NCBI RefSeq assembly: GCF_963677565.1
Contig: NZ_OY781981.1
Location: forward strand, 3,774,001 to 3,838,000
DNA: 64,000 bases
Source of the DNA: an uncultured Draconibacterium sp.
Lineage (GTDB): Bacteria > Bacteroidota > Bacteroidia > Bacteroidales > Prolixibacteraceae
Reading direction: 5' to 3'
Below the pieces are notes generated by a model, which searched no databases, was not told where the DNA came from, and was given only the letters and a program-made list of their open reading frames with translations. Positions 10,213 through 19,604 of this stretch are shown one piece after another (positions within the stretch are counted from its first letter, which is position 1; every line of letters begins with the position of its first letter). A program made the translations under genes and the position numbers.

Positions 10213-10220
10213 TAGTTTTG
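10213..10220 (+). promoter_or_regulatory. Possible -7 promoter element (TAGTTTTG)
   Basis: Matches the Bacteroidota -7 consensus TAnnTTTG and lies 19 bp before the TPR lipoprotein start. The nearest upstream TTTG is only 12 bp away, too close for a good -33 element, so support is weak. Confidence 0.35.
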
Positions 10221-10239
10221 GCACTCCAATTAAATAACT

Positions 10240-11115
10240 ATGGCTAAAAATAAATTATTATGGGGTGCAGTGATGATCATTTTTATGGCATCATGCGGGG
10301 CACCAAAAGTACTTACTACTCCAAAAACTGAAGCAACAAGTTTTGAAGCTCAGGGAAATTTTACACAAGCGCTGGCAATCTGGAAGAATTATTTTGAGGC
10401 AACAGAAATTGAAAATATAGCAGGAGCCGATTTTGCGCACGCAGCAAAGACTGCATTTAAAGCTGAAAATCTTGCACAGGCAATCAGCTGGTTCGATCAG
10501 GCACGTTATAAAAATTATGCCGATGCTGAAATGTATCAAACGCTGGCAGCTATTTATAAACAACAAGATAATTTGTCGAAAGAATTATCGGCCCTGGAAT
10601 ATTTTACCGAAAACTTCGGAGATGAAAACAACGAGGTAAACGCGCGCTTATTGGCCATATACAGCGAAATTGATGCAAATGAAAAGGCACTTGACATTTG
10701 GGAAAAAATGGATAATTCGAATAAAAATGAAGTGTCGAATATTGAAAATTATTTTGCAGTAAATAAAGCAATGGAGAATGAGGCTGTTTGCGATAGTTTG
10801 GCAAATGTATTACTCGAAAAAAATGCTGATAACCTTGATGCGTTGGAGTGGAATGCCAAAAAGTATTACTGGGCCGGACAAAACCGCTACGAGCGCGAAA
10901 TGGCAAAATACAACAAAAACAAAACCCGTAAAAACTATAATACGCTTCTAAAGGAACTGGATTTGGTAACAGCAGATTTTAAGAAAGCTTTACCTTATTT
11001 AGATAAACTTTGGAAACTTAAACCCGGTAAAGAATATGCTGGTTATCTGGCAAATATTTATGCCCGATTTGGCGATGAAGAGAAGACAGAGTATTACAAG
11101 AATTATATGAAATAA
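10240..11115 (+). CDS. TPR-repeat lipoprotein
   Basis: 291-aa lipoprotein with lipobox MASC (Cys19). The body is alpha-helical with several tetratricopeptide-like units, for example FEAQGNFTQALAIWKNYFE, AENLAQAISWFDQARY and DNLSKELSALEYF, plus a C-terminal KALPYLDKLWKLKPGKEYAGYLANIY unit. TPR lipoproteins act as scaffolds or peptidoglycan-associated adaptors. No specific partner is indicated. It is the last gene before a strong bidirectional terminator and may belong to the same transcript as the three exported hydrolase-like genes upstream. Confidence 0.82.
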   Translation: MAKNKLLWGAVMIIFMASCGAPKVLTTPKTEATSFEAQGNFTQALAIWKNYFEATEIENIAGADFAHAAKTAFKAENLAQAISWFDQARYKNYADAEMYQTLAAIYKQQDNLSKELSALEYFTENFGDENNEVNARLLAIYSEIDANEKALDIWEKMDNSNKNEVSNIENYFAVNKAMENEAVCDSLANVLLEKNADNLDALEWNAKKYYWAGQNRYEREMAKYNKNKTRKNYNTLLKELDLVTADFKKALPYLDKLWKLKPGKEYAGYLANIYARFGDEEKTEYYKNYMK

Positions 11116-11151
11116 AAAAAGGGCTGCTAACTTAATTAGCAGCCCTTTTTT
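11114..11151. terminator. Bidirectional terminator
   Basis: Perfect 10-bp stem GGGCTGCTAA / TTAGCAGCCC (11121-11130, 11136-11145) with loop CTTAA. It is flanked by seven A on the left and six T on the right, so both strands show a stem plus T run. It serves the TPR lipoprotein gene (+) and the efflux operon (-), which converge here. Confidence 0.92.
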
Positions 11152-11161
11152 GTTTATGGAA

Positions 11162-12544
11162 TCACCATCCTCCACCAAGAGATTTGTAGAGGTTTATATT
11201 GGCCTCCAAACTCTTTTGCAGGAGCTCAGAATAATACAGCTCAATATTAAAAAGTGCCCGTTCTGCATCAAGAACTTCAAGATAACTTGTAACACCACCA
11301 TCATATCGCTGGCGCGAAAGTTTAGCTGCATTTTTCGAAGCTTCCAGTTGTTGTTTTGTATATTTTAATTCTTCGGAAAGCGTTGATATATAGATCAGTG
11401 CGTCTTCGGTTTCTCTGAATGCTGAAAGTACAGCTTTTTCATAGTTATACTTCATTTGTTCAGTAACTTCTCGTTGTGCTTCAACGCGGCGTTTGTTTTT
11501 CCCGAACTGGAAAATTGGGCCAAATAAGTCGGCACCAGCCGAGCCAATAAAGGCGTCATCCGAATTAAAATCAGCTAAATCTGCACTGGCAATTCCAAGT
11601 AATCCGGTTAAACTTATTGATGGGAAACGCATGGCTTGTGCCACGCCGATACGCGCATTTTGTGCTTTCAGCATTTGTTCTGCCTGAAGAATATCGGGAC
11701 GGCGTTCCAATAATTCAGACGGCAAGCCTGCCGGAACAATATTCGGCAATTGAAGATCTTCAAGCGCTGTTTCTGTTATAATTGGCGCAGGATTTTGTCC
11801 GATTAAAACACTCAGTGCATTTTCAGTAAAAGCAATCGAACGTTCGTAGACAGGAATAGCAGCTGCAGCTGTAGCTTCCTGAATTTGTGCCTGATTCAGA
11901 TCAATTTCGGGAACGATACCTTTTTCAAAGCGTTCCCTGATAATCCGATGCGACTCCTTGCGCGATTCAAATGTTTGGCGCGAAATTTCCAACCGGTTTT
12001 TATAATCAAGCAAAGTGTGATAAGTTATTGCAACCTGCGAAACTAAACTTAATTCAAGCGCTTGTAATCCATACTCAGATGCAAGTAAATCTGCTTTTGC
12101 AGCTTCCGTTGCTCTCCGGTACTTTCCCCAGAAATCAATTTCCCAGTTTAGGTTGGTTGTAGCTGTTAACGACGACATTGCTGAAAGGGCAGGAGCTTGT
12201 GTATTCCCGTAGGCAAACGATGCGGAATATGAAAATTGCGGATACATATCGGCTTTTGCCATTCCCAGGTATGCACGGGCTTCGTTAATACTTGAAACAG
12301 CCATTAAACGGTCGAGGTTATTGGTCAGTGCAGAATCAATAAGGTTGGCAAGTACCGGATCATTGAATAGTATTTGCCAGTTTATGGTATCTGCTTCTGT
12401 TGCCTCAGTATTCTGAAAACGATAACTTTCTGGTGTTTGCATTTCAACTTGTTGGAATTTTGGACCAACCATACAGCTGCTAATAAACAGCAGCAGTGCA
12501 ACACTCAATAAACTGTAGTTTTTATTTCGTTTCATTCTGTTCAT
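11162..12544 (-). CDS. RND efflux outer-membrane channel (TolC/OprM/NodT type lipoprotein)
   Basis: Outer-membrane factor that forms the exit duct of the tripartite pump (460 aa). It has lipobox ISSC (Cys24), so it is probably acylated at the outer membrane. Two OEP repeats are visible through typical motifs: VGPKFQQVEMQTPESYRF after the lipobox, NLNWEIDFWGKYRRATEAAKADLLAS, and GLPSELLERRPDILQAEQMLKAQNARIGVAQA, followed by a second helical repeat ending LEVLDAERALFNIELYY. It starts 8 nt after the pump stop. An alternative ATG at 12535 would also keep the signal. It is the third gene of an adaptor-pump-channel operon ending at the bidirectional terminator. Confidence 0.95.
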   Translation of the reverse strand: MNRMKRNKNYSLLSVALLLFISSCMVGPKFQQVEMQTPESYRFQNTEATEADTINWQILFNDPVLANLIDSALTNNLDRLMAVSSINEARAYLGMAKADMYPQFSYSASFAYGNTQAPALSAMSSLTATTNLNWEIDFWGKYRRATEAAKADLLASEYGLQALELSLVSQVAITYHTLLDYKNRLEISRQTFESRKESHRIIRERFEKGIVPEIDLNQAQIQEATAAAAIPVYERSIAFTENALSVLIGQNPAPIITETALEDLQLPNIVPAGLPSELLERRPDILQAEQMLKAQNARIGVAQAMRFPSISLTGLLGIASADLADFNSDDAFIGSAGADLFGPIFQFGKNKRRVEAQREVTEQMKYNYEKAVLSAFRETEDALIYISTLSEELKYTKQQLEASKNAAKLSRQRYDGGVTSYLEVLDAERALFNIELYYSELLQKSLEANINLYKSLGGGW

Positions 12545-12552
12545 CTTTAAGG

Positions 12553-15500
12553 TTAGTTCTTTTTCTTTTGTTGTGTTGTCACAGCTTTTGCTTCTCGTTT
12601 CTTTTCGTAGCTTGCAATTTTTCCGATAAAGACAAAAAGCATGGGGTAGAAGAAGACACCCAACAGTGTAGCAACTGTCATTCCTCCGAGCAGAGCCATT
12701 CCCATTACTTTACGTGCTTCGGCACCTGAGCCGGAGGCAACTACCAGTGGGAAAATTCCTAATATGAAAGAAAAGGCGGTCATAAGAATTGGCCGGAAGC
12801 GTGAACGAGCTGCTTCAATTGCGGCATCAAAAAGACTTTTTCCTTTGTCAAATTCATCTTTGGCAAATTCAACAATCAGAATTGCATTTTTCGCTGCCAT
12901 ACCAATCAGCATTACAAAACTAACCTGTGCAAAAATATTGTTCTCGAAAGATGTACTAAACATGCGGGCTCCCCATAATGCAAACAAGGCACCAAATATG
13001 GCAAATGGTGTTCCCAGCAATATACTAAATGGTAGGGACCAGCTCTCGTATTGTGCCGATAAAATAAGGAATACAAAGAGCAGGGAGAAAATCATGATAA
13101 CACCCAGCGATCCGGATGCCTGTTTTTCCTGGTACGACATGGCATTCCACTGGTATCCCATATCAGCCGGTAGTACTTCGGCAGCAACTTCTTCGAGTGC
13201 TTTCATCGCCTGTGCTGAAGTAAAACCAGGAGCAGGAGCACCGGTAACTTCTACCGCACGATAAAGATTAAAGCGGTTGGTGTATTCAGGCCCGGAAATC
13301 GGCTCAACGGTGGCCAGAGTTGCCAAAGGAACCATGTCGCCGTTGCTGTTTTTGATAAAGAAACTGTTGATGTCTTTTTCTGAAACACGATATTGGTGCT
13401 CGGCCTGAATGTAAGTTTTATACAATCGTCCGAAGCGAGTAAAGTCGTTTACATATGCACCCCCCATAAAAGCACCTACAGTTGTATATAAGTCGTTAAG
13501 CGAAACACCCATTTTCAGTGCTTTTTCTTTATCGATATTTAAATAGCGTTGCGGAACATTTGCCTGGAAAGTAGTAAATGCATTTCCAATTTCTTCGCGG
13601 GCATTTGCTGCCTGCATAAATTTCATTGCATTTTGCGACAGGTAATCCGGAGTGTTACCTCCCATATCCTGCAACATAATGCTAAAGCCGGAGCCGTTAC
13701 CCAAACCCGGAATAGCCGGCGGCCCAAAAGCAAAAACCTGTGCCTCGTTAATTTGTGTAACCAATCGTTTGTTTATTTCCAGGATAAGATCATCGGCTGT
13801 TTTTTCCCTGTCATCCCAATTTTTTAAAGCAATAAACATAAAACCGGTATTTGTTGCCATTGCCCCCGACAGCATACTAAAACCTGTTGCATTGGTTACA
13901 TATTCTATTTCAGGAAAATCTTCCAGTATCGTTTCAATTTTCTTGGCAACAGCATCCGATCGCTGTAATGAAGAAGCATCAGGCAATTGCATGTTAATGA
14001 ACAAATAACCCATATCTTCTGCCGGTATAAATCCTCCCGGAACCAATTTCCCAAATACGGCCATTCCAACGGTAATCACCAATATAAATACAACTCCGCG
14101 TTTTATTTTTCTGGTGAATACATTGGTTAGTTTCATATAGCCTTCGGTGGATTTGCCCATGAATTTATTGAACTTACCAAAAAACCATCCAAGAGGCCCT
14201 TTATAAGGTTTTGGTTCTTTAAGTAGAAGTGATGCCAATGCCGGACTCAAGGTTAATGCATTTACTGATGAAACAAGGACTGATACTACAATAGTAATTG
14301 CAAATTGTTGATACAGCCTACCTGTAATACCTGCCATACCTGCAACCGGAATAAACACAGCTACCAAAACCAGGGTAGTTGCAATAACCGGTGCTGATAC
14401 TTTTCGCATGGCATCAAGTGTGGCTTCTTTGGCAGTCATCCCTTTTGTAATATTTACCTGAACGGCTTCGACAACTACAATGGCATCGTCAACCACAATT
14501 CCGATGGCAAGCACCAATCCTAAAAGCGACAATACGTTAATAGTGAATCCTAAAAGAGGAAAGAAAATGAATGCTCCAACCAGTGAAACGGGTATCGCAA
14601 TCGTTGGAATCAGTGTGGCGCGCCAGTCTTGTATAAATATAAATACCACTAAAATTACTAATATCAGAGCGATAATAAGTGTCTCTACAATATCGTTAAT
14701 TCCTGCAGTAATTGCTGCTGTTGAGTCGAGTGAAATATCGTATTTTATACCTTCAGGAAATGATCCGGAAAGGCGTTCGATTTCGTCTTTAACCAAGGCA
14801 GCCAATTCTGTTGCATTTGAGCCGGGAGCCTGGTATAAAGCAATAATTGAACAGGCTTCACCATTCATCCGGGTGAATGCGCTGTAGGTTTCTACCCCAA
14901 GGCTAATTTCTGCAATGTTTCTTAATTTAACCTGCGAGCCATCGGGACGTGTTCGAATCACAATCTCTCCAAATTCTTCGGGCGAATTAAATCGTTCAGG
15001 CATTCGAACGGTGTAAGTGAATTCTGTGCCAGGAGGCGATGGTTCTGCTCCGAATTTACCACCCGGAACAATCGCATTTTGCTGATTTATGGCATTTAAT
15101 ATTTCTGGAATGGTGAGTTCCATAGCTGCCAACCGATCGGGTTTTACCCATATTCGCATCGAGTAATCTGATGCACCAATTACATTTACACGCCCGATTC
15201 CTTTAATTCGAGCTAACTGATCTTTTATATTGATTAAACCGTAGTTCCCCAGAAAATCCTGATCATATCGTCCGTCGGAAGTTAAAGTAATCAGCATTAA
15301 AATATTGGGTAACGACTTTTCGGTCATTACACCAAACTTTTTAACCGACTCCGGAAGTTTGGCTGTAGCTGCCGAAACACGGTTTTGAGCCAAAACGGTG
15401 TTCATATCAGGATCAGTCCCCACGTCAAACGAAATCTGAATGTTCATGCTGCCATCGTTCGCATTGGTCGATTTCATGTAAATCATGTTATCAACACCGT

Positions 15501-15720
15501 TAATTTGCTGTTCTAACGGAGTAGCCATCGATTCCTCAACCGTAAGCGCATTTGCTCCGGTGTAAGTACCACGCACCTGAACAATTGGTGGTGTAAGATT
15601 CGGGTATTGCTCGATAGGTAAGCCACTGAGCATAACAAAACCCACAATAACAATTACAATGGCAATAACCATTGCAACGATGGGCCTGTGTACGAAAAAA
15701 TTTCCTTTATTATCTGACAT
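12553..15720 (-). CDS. RND multidrug efflux permease (HAE-1 / AcrB family)
   Basis: Inner-membrane proton-driven drug exporter (1055 aa, the usual AcrB length). The N-terminus FFVHRPIVAMVIAIVIVIVGF is the first transmembrane helix. The proton relay residues are present: the Asp pair in IGIVVDDAIVVVEAVQ (TM4) and the Lys in GMAAKNAILIVEFAKD (TM10). Duplicated porter domains and the 12-TM pattern (1+5, 1+5) are clear. The family expels dyes, detergents, bile salts and antibiotics together with the adaptor and channel encoded on each side. The gene begins 9 nt after the adaptor stop, so the three genes are one operon. No TetR- or AraC-type regulator lies next to it. Confidence 0.97.
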   Translation of the reverse strand: MSDNKGNFFVHRPIVAMVIAIVIVIVGFVMLSGLPIEQYPNLTPPIVQVRGTYTGANALTVEESMATPLEQQINGVDNMIYMKSTNANDGSMNIQISFDVGTDPDMNTVLAQNRVSAATAKLPESVKKFGVMTEKSLPNILMLITLTSDGRYDQDFLGNYGLINIKDQLARIKGIGRVNVIGASDYSMRIWVKPDRLAAMELTIPEILNAINQQNAIVPGGKFGAEPSPPGTEFTYTVRMPERFNSPEEFGEIVIRTRPDGSQVKLRNIAEISLGVETYSAFTRMNGEACSIIALYQAPGSNATELAALVKDEIERLSGSFPEGIKYDISLDSTAAITAGINDIVETLIIALILVILVVFIFIQDWRATLIPTIAIPVSLVGAFIFFPLLGFTINVLSLLGLVLAIGIVVDDAIVVVEAVQVNITKGMTAKEATLDAMRKVSAPVIATTLVLVAVFIPVAGMAGITGRLYQQFAITIVVSVLVSSVNALTLSPALASLLLKEPKPYKGPLGWFFGKFNKFMGKSTEGYMKLTNVFTRKIKRGVVFILVITVGMAVFGKLVPGGFIPAEDMGYLFINMQLPDASSLQRSDAVAKKIETILEDFPEIEYVTNATGFSMLSGAMATNTGFMFIALKNWDDREKTADDLILEINKRLVTQINEAQVFAFGPPAIPGLGNGSGFSIMLQDMGGNTPDYLSQNAMKFMQAANAREEIGNAFTTFQANVPQRYLNIDKEKALKMGVSLNDLYTTVGAFMGGAYVNDFTRFGRLYKTYIQAEHQYRVSEKDINSFFIKNSNGDMVPLATLATVEPISGPEYTNRFNLYRAVEVTGAPAPGFTSAQAMKALEEVAAEVLPADMGYQWNAMSYQEKQASGSLGVIMIFSLLFVFLILSAQYESWSLPFSILLGTPFAIFGALFALWGARMFSTSFENNIFAQVSFVMLIGMAAKNAILIVEFAKDEFDKGKSLFDAAIEAARSRFRPILMTAFSFILGIFPLVVASGSGAEARKVMGMALLGGMTVATLLGVFFYPMLFVFIGKIASYEKKREAKAVTTQQKKKN

Positions 15721-15729
15721 AGCTGAAAT

Positions 15730-16863
15730 TTAAAGGTTTGGGAATTGACTTTCAAATTCAATGGTTTCAGCTTCTACCGGCATTCCATTTCTTACTTTTT
15801 GAAGTCCTTCTATCAGTACTTTTTCTCCTGGTTTCAAGCCTTCTTTTATCAGCCACATATCGCCAACTTTTCCATCCGAGATAATTTGTTTTGTCTCTAC
15901 TTTGTTTTCATCGTTAACAACAAAAACGGAATATTGGCCTTGTAATTCTTTTACACATTTTTGAGGAACTAAAATAGCTTGTTCATGTGTTATGGGTATC
16001 CTTACTTTAGCATATTGGCCTGGACGTATTATCAATTCGGGATTTGGGAAAAGTGTTTGAATTAGAATTGTTCCTGTGTTTCTATCGACTCCGCGATCGA
16101 TAAAATTAAACGATCCCAAGTGTTTATGAACAGAATTATCGGCAAGTACTAATTCGAGAATTTTTTCATCTTCGCTTCTATCCTTTAACAATTCCTGAGC
16201 TCCTCCAATGTTGTTAATCATCTGTAAATATTGATTTTCTGGCAAGAAAAAATCAACATTGATTTTATCTGTTTTTGATACGGTATTTAATACTACCAGT
16301 GGCGCTTGTCCAACCAGATCTCCAATTTCTGCCTGCGATTTTCCAATAATACCGTCAATAGGGGAATAAACTTTTGTATAGCCCAATTGAATTTTGGCAA
16401 TACTCAAATTTGCTTCGGCTGCCTGCACTTGTGCTTCAGCTGCTTCAAACTGCACCTGTGCTCCGTCAAGGTCGGCCTGACTTACTGCATTGGTTTCCGC
16501 CAACGGTTTGTAACGGTTTAAATCGCTCTGCGCTTTGGCATATACCGATTTCGCTTCGGCCAGCTGACTTTGTTTTGCTGCAACTTCTGCTTCGTAGGGT
16601 TGTGCATCAATTGTGTATAACAATTGTCCCTTTTTTACCGGAAGGCCTTCGTTAAAATGTATGCCTTCAAGAAATCCAACAACGCGGGCTCTGATTGATA
16701 TATCCTGATAGCCATATACCTGGCCAACAAAATCAATCTTTTCAATAACATCTTTTTGATCAACTTCAACAACCTTAAGCTTAAGCGAAGATGCCTGGTT
16801 TTGCTGTTCCTGTGTACATGAAACGAGCAGTACTGATAAAATCATGATCAATAAAATTCTCAT
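15730..16863 (-). CDS. RND efflux periplasmic adaptor lipoprotein (HlyD/AcrA family)
   Basis: Membrane-fusion protein linking pump and channel. From ATG 16863 the product is 377 aa with a compact lipoprotein signal MRILLIMILSVLLVSC (Cys16). An in-frame ATG at 16887 would add eight residues and is less likely. Domain order: barrel-sandwich half (VVGFLEGIHFNEGLPVKKGQLLYTID), alpha-helical hairpin about 95-165 rich in A, E and Q, second sandwich half (YTKVYSPIDGIIGKSQAEIGDLV), beta barrel, and membrane-proximal domain (PGEKVLIEGLQKVRNG). It is the first gene of the efflux operon. The upstream region carries inverted repeats that may be an operator. Confidence 0.95.
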   Translation of the reverse strand: MRILLIMILSVLLVSCTQEQQNQASSLKLKVVEVDQKDVIEKIDFVGQVYGYQDISIRARVVGFLEGIHFNEGLPVKKGQLLYTIDAQPYEAEVAAKQSQLAEAKSVYAKAQSDLNRYKPLAETNAVSQADLDGAQVQFEAAEAQVQAAEANLSIAKIQLGYTKVYSPIDGIIGKSQAEIGDLVGQAPLVVLNTVSKTDKINVDFFLPENQYLQMINNIGGAQELLKDRSEDEKILELVLADNSVHKHLGSFNFIDRGVDRNTGTILIQTLFPNPELIIRPGQYAKVRIPITHEQAILVPQKCVKELQGQYSVFVVNDENKVETKQIISDGKVGDMWLIKEGLKPGEKVLIEGLQKVRNGMPVEAETIEFESQFPNL

Positions 16864-17017
16864 AGGAAATGGTTTTAAATGATACATTCTTAGGTTTTTT
16901 GGGATACATCTTTTTAAAATTCATAGTAATATAAGACAATTTGAGGGATCATGCTAAACCATATTAAAAGAAAATGCAGAGAATATTTACTCCAATAAAG
17001 CAATATTTTCCAAAAAA

Positions 17018-17054
17018 CAATACATATTATATGTCAAACACCTTGTATGTATTG
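17018..17054. promoter_or_regulatory. Inverted repeats upstream of the efflux operon, possible operator
   Basis: CAATACAT (17018-17025) and ATGTATTG (17047-17054) form an exact 8-bp inverted repeat with a 21-bp spacer. A second perfect palindrome, ACATAT-T-ATATGT (17022-17034), overlaps the left arm. They lie about 155-190 bp before the adaptor start and are not followed by a T run, so a protein-binding site is more likely than a terminator. No regulator gene is nearby. Confidence 0.4.
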
Positions 17055-17112
17055 ACTTCGAAGCTCTGTGTTTTTATTTATAGAATTTGATTTTTTTGGG
17101 AACTGTGCATAA

Positions 17113-17148
17113 ATAAAAAAAAGGTTCCCGCAACCGGAAACCTTTTTT
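17113..17148 (-). terminator. Terminator of the DPP IV gene
   Basis: GGTT / AACC and CCG / CGG stem segments with one mismatch and loop CAAC, flanked by A-rich and T-rich runs (about A8 on the left, T6 on the right). On the minus strand it lies 18 bp after the DPP IV stop and is followed by a T run, as expected for a terminator. No gene reads into it on the plus strand. Confidence 0.75.
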
Positions 17149-17166
17149 ACAAAATATTGTGAAGCT

Positions 17167-19371
17167 CTATTTTTCCATTAAAACATCCTTAAGGAAGTTT
17201 GTCATTTTTGTATAAAGGTGCATACTTGTATTTCCTCCTCTGATGCCATGATTACGGTTGGTATACATGGCCATGTCGAATTGTACACCTGCCTGAACCA
17301 TTTTTTCTGTCATTTCAAAGGTATTTTGAGCATGTACATTATCGTCGGCAGTTCCGTGCACAATCAGTAAATGTCCTTTAATATCTCCTGCGTGAGAAAG
17401 CGGCGAGTTATCATCGTAACCTTCAGTATTTTCCTCTGGCGTGCGCATGAAACGTTCGGTGTAAACCGTATCGTAGAAACGCCAGCTTGTAACTGGTGCC
17501 ACTGAAATTCCGGCTTTAAAAAGATCGCCGCCTTTTTCCATGGTTAGCAGCGTCATAAAACCGCCATAACTCCATCCGAATATGGAGATGTTTTTAGCAT
17601 CAACGTACGGCAGGGTAGTAAGGTATTTTGCTGCTTCAACCTGGTCGTCAGATTCGTATTTTCCCAGTTGCATGTACGTAACTTTTCTAAAATCTTCGCC
17701 ACGTGCACCGGTACCACGCGGGTCGACACAAACTACCAAAAAGCCTTCTTGCGCAAGATATTCGTTCCAACCTACGCCTCCCCACGAGTCTCTAACACTT
17801 TGCGAATTTGGGCCACTGTACTGTGTCATAAAAACCGGGTATTTTTCAGATGCATCAAAATTGTTTGGTTTCAGCATCCAGCCATTTAGTTCCACTCCTT
17901 CAGAGGTAGTAAATGTGAAGAACTCTTTTTGAGGAATGCTCATGTTCTTTACCGTATTTTTTAAAACGGTATTGTCCTGCAGAAAACGAATCTGTTCACC
18001 ATCTTTATTGTCGTGCAGCGTAATGTAATTCGGCACTTTTGCACTGCTGTAGTAACTAATAAAGTATTTAAAGTTTTTGCTAAAAACAGCACTGTTAGTT
18101 CCTTCCAGTGTAGATAATTTACCTTTCTCTTTTTTGTCCTGACTGATATAATACACTTCTCTGCGCAGTGGCGATTCAGCTGCAGCCTGATAGTAATAAA
18201 GCTCTTTAGCAGGATCGTAACCATAAAAGTCGGTAACATCAAAATCTCCTTCGGTAAGTTGTGTAATTTCAAAACCTTGTTTATCGTATAAATACAAATG
18301 CGACCAACCATCGCGTTCGCTTTGCACAACAAAACTTCCATCTTCAAGATAGGTGAATGCATCCAGAAAATTTTCAGCAATGTAGCGATCATTCTTTTCT
18401 GTTAGAAAATTACGCGTGTCGCCGGTGTACGGATTGGCATATAAAATATCGATTTGATTTTGGTGTCGGTTTAAACGCATAACAACAAGCTCGTTGGCAT
18501 CAGGTGTCCATTTGAGTCGTGGAATATAAATATCGGTTTTTTCGCCAATATCTACTTTTATTCCAATTTTGGTTTTTACCTCGTAAGAATAAACCTCTAC
18601 AGTTGAATTCGTTTCACCTGCTTTAGGATATTTAAACGTGTATTCTCCCGGATACAATTTGTTGTCTTCGAGTGTTGGTGTAGCTCCTGCATACATTGGC
18701 ATTGAAAATTCGGGTACTTCTCTTTCATCAAATCTAACGTAAGCTAAAAACTTACTGTCGGGCGACCACCAAAATGCTTTGTTGTAGCCAAACTCTTCTT
18801 CGTAAACCCAATCAGGAGCGCCATTAATAATTTCGTTAAACTTACCGTCTTTTGTAGCCTGGTGTGTGCTTCCAAACTTCAGGTTTTTAATAAAAATGTT
18901 GTTGTCGCGAACATAAGCAACATAATTGCCATCAGGAGAGAAAGTTGCCAGCTGCTGTGGCCCTTTATCCGAAAGTTCTGTTAATTCTTCGGTTACTGAA
19001 TTCCATACATAATATTCAGCAGTATACGAACGGCGATAAATTGATTTACGCTCGGTTGTCAGCAGTATTTTTGTTTCGTCGTCGCTAAATTCGTAAGCTG
19101 AAAAAGACGAAATGGGAGCATCGTCAATTTTAGCAATGTCAAAAAGAGTTTCAACTTCATCGCCGGTTTTATAACTGTATTTTACAATTCTTTTCTGTGC
19201 TTCCATTGTTGTGTAATGAACACCGTCGTTCATCGAACGAAGTCCGTATACTGATTGTGCACGAAATGTTCCTTTCTCAAAAATGTCTTCCAGTGTAATC
19301 TTTTGCGCCTGTAACGCTTGTCCTGAAAGTAAAGCCAGAGATGTGACCAGTAAAATAAGCAGTTTCTTCAT
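17167..19371 (-). CDS. Dipeptidyl peptidase IV (S9 family)
   Basis: Exported serine exopeptidase (734 aa) that releases X-Pro or X-Ala dipeptides from peptide N-termini, feeding periplasmic peptide catabolism. Signal peptide residues 1-22. The DPPIV N-terminal beta-propeller (about 80-450) holds the double-Glu substrate clamp in DWVYEEEF (Glu201-Glu202). The C-terminal alpha/beta hydrolase has Ser601 in GWSYGGF, Asp676 in HGTADDNVH and His708 in NRNHGI, a full catalytic triad. Length and motifs match bacterial DPP IV of the Porphyromonas type. It is a monocistronic unit with its own promoter motif and terminator. Confidence 0.96.
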   Translation of the reverse strand: MKKLLILLVTSLALLSGQALQAQKITLEDIFEKGTFRAQSVYGLRSMNDGVHYTTMEAQKRIVKYSYKTGDEVETLFDIAKIDDAPISSFSAYEFSDDETKILLTTERKSIYRRSYTAEYYVWNSVTEELTELSDKGPQQLATFSPDGNYVAYVRDNNIFIKNLKFGSTHQATKDGKFNEIINGAPDWVYEEEFGYNKAFWWSPDSKFLAYVRFDEREVPEFSMPMYAGATPTLEDNKLYPGEYTFKYPKAGETNSTVEVYSYEVKTKIGIKVDIGEKTDIYIPRLKWTPDANELVVMRLNRHQNQIDILYANPYTGDTRNFLTEKNDRYIAENFLDAFTYLEDGSFVVQSERDGWSHLYLYDKQGFEITQLTEGDFDVTDFYGYDPAKELYYYQAAAESPLRREVYYISQDKKEKGKLSTLEGTNSAVFSKNFKYFISYYSSAKVPNYITLHDNKDGEQIRFLQDNTVLKNTVKNMSIPQKEFFTFTTSEGVELNGWMLKPNNFDASEKYPVFMTQYSGPNSQSVRDSWGGVGWNEYLAQEGFLVVCVDPRGTGARGEDFRKVTYMQLGKYESDDQVEAAKYLTTLPYVDAKNISIFGWSYGGFMTLLTMEKGGDLFKAGISVAPVTSWRFYDTVYTERFMRTPEENTEGYDDNSPLSHAGDIKGHLLIVHGTADDNVHAQNTFEMTEKMVQAGVQFDMAMYTNRNHGIRGGNTSMHLYTKMTNFLKDVLMEK

Positions 19372-19393
19372 GTCTTTTATTTTGTATGGTCAA

Positions 19394-19425
19394 CAAAAAT
19401 AGAAAAATGTTCATCTAATGTTCAA
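19394..19425 (-). promoter_or_regulatory. Bacteroidota-type promoter of DPP IV
   Basis: On the minus strand TTG (19425-19423), a 21-bp spacer, then TATTTTTG (19401-19394) match the TTTG/TAnnTTTG consensus of the phylum. Transcription would start near 19387, about 16 nt before the ATG. Confidence 0.5.
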
Positions 19426-19532
19426 TGACTTTTTAAATAATATTTGAAATGAAAGAGAAGTTATCTTTCAAAAAATTAGTGTGCTATTTCGGTTCTTCGC
19501 TAAAAAGCAAGAATGAGGTGGTATATAAGCAT

Positions 19533-19584
19533 AAAAAAAGGATGCAACTCATATTACCATCAATAACGAGTGCACCCTTTTCGC
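19533..19584 (-). terminator. Terminator after the aldolase-like gene
   Basis: On the minus strand AAAAGGGTGCACTC pairs with GAGTTGCATCCTTTT (one bulge, one mismatch) around a 17-base loop, then a T7 run. It sits just past the stop of the aldolase-like gene at 19605. Confidence 0.75.
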
Positions 19585-19604
19585 TTTAATCCAAATATTT
19601 ATTT

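Noticed and set aside
12764..14887. Several plus-strand ORFs of up to 166 codons opposite the RND pump gene
   Set aside because: They lie fully antisense to a strongly conserved permease and have no family resemblance. They are shadow frames.
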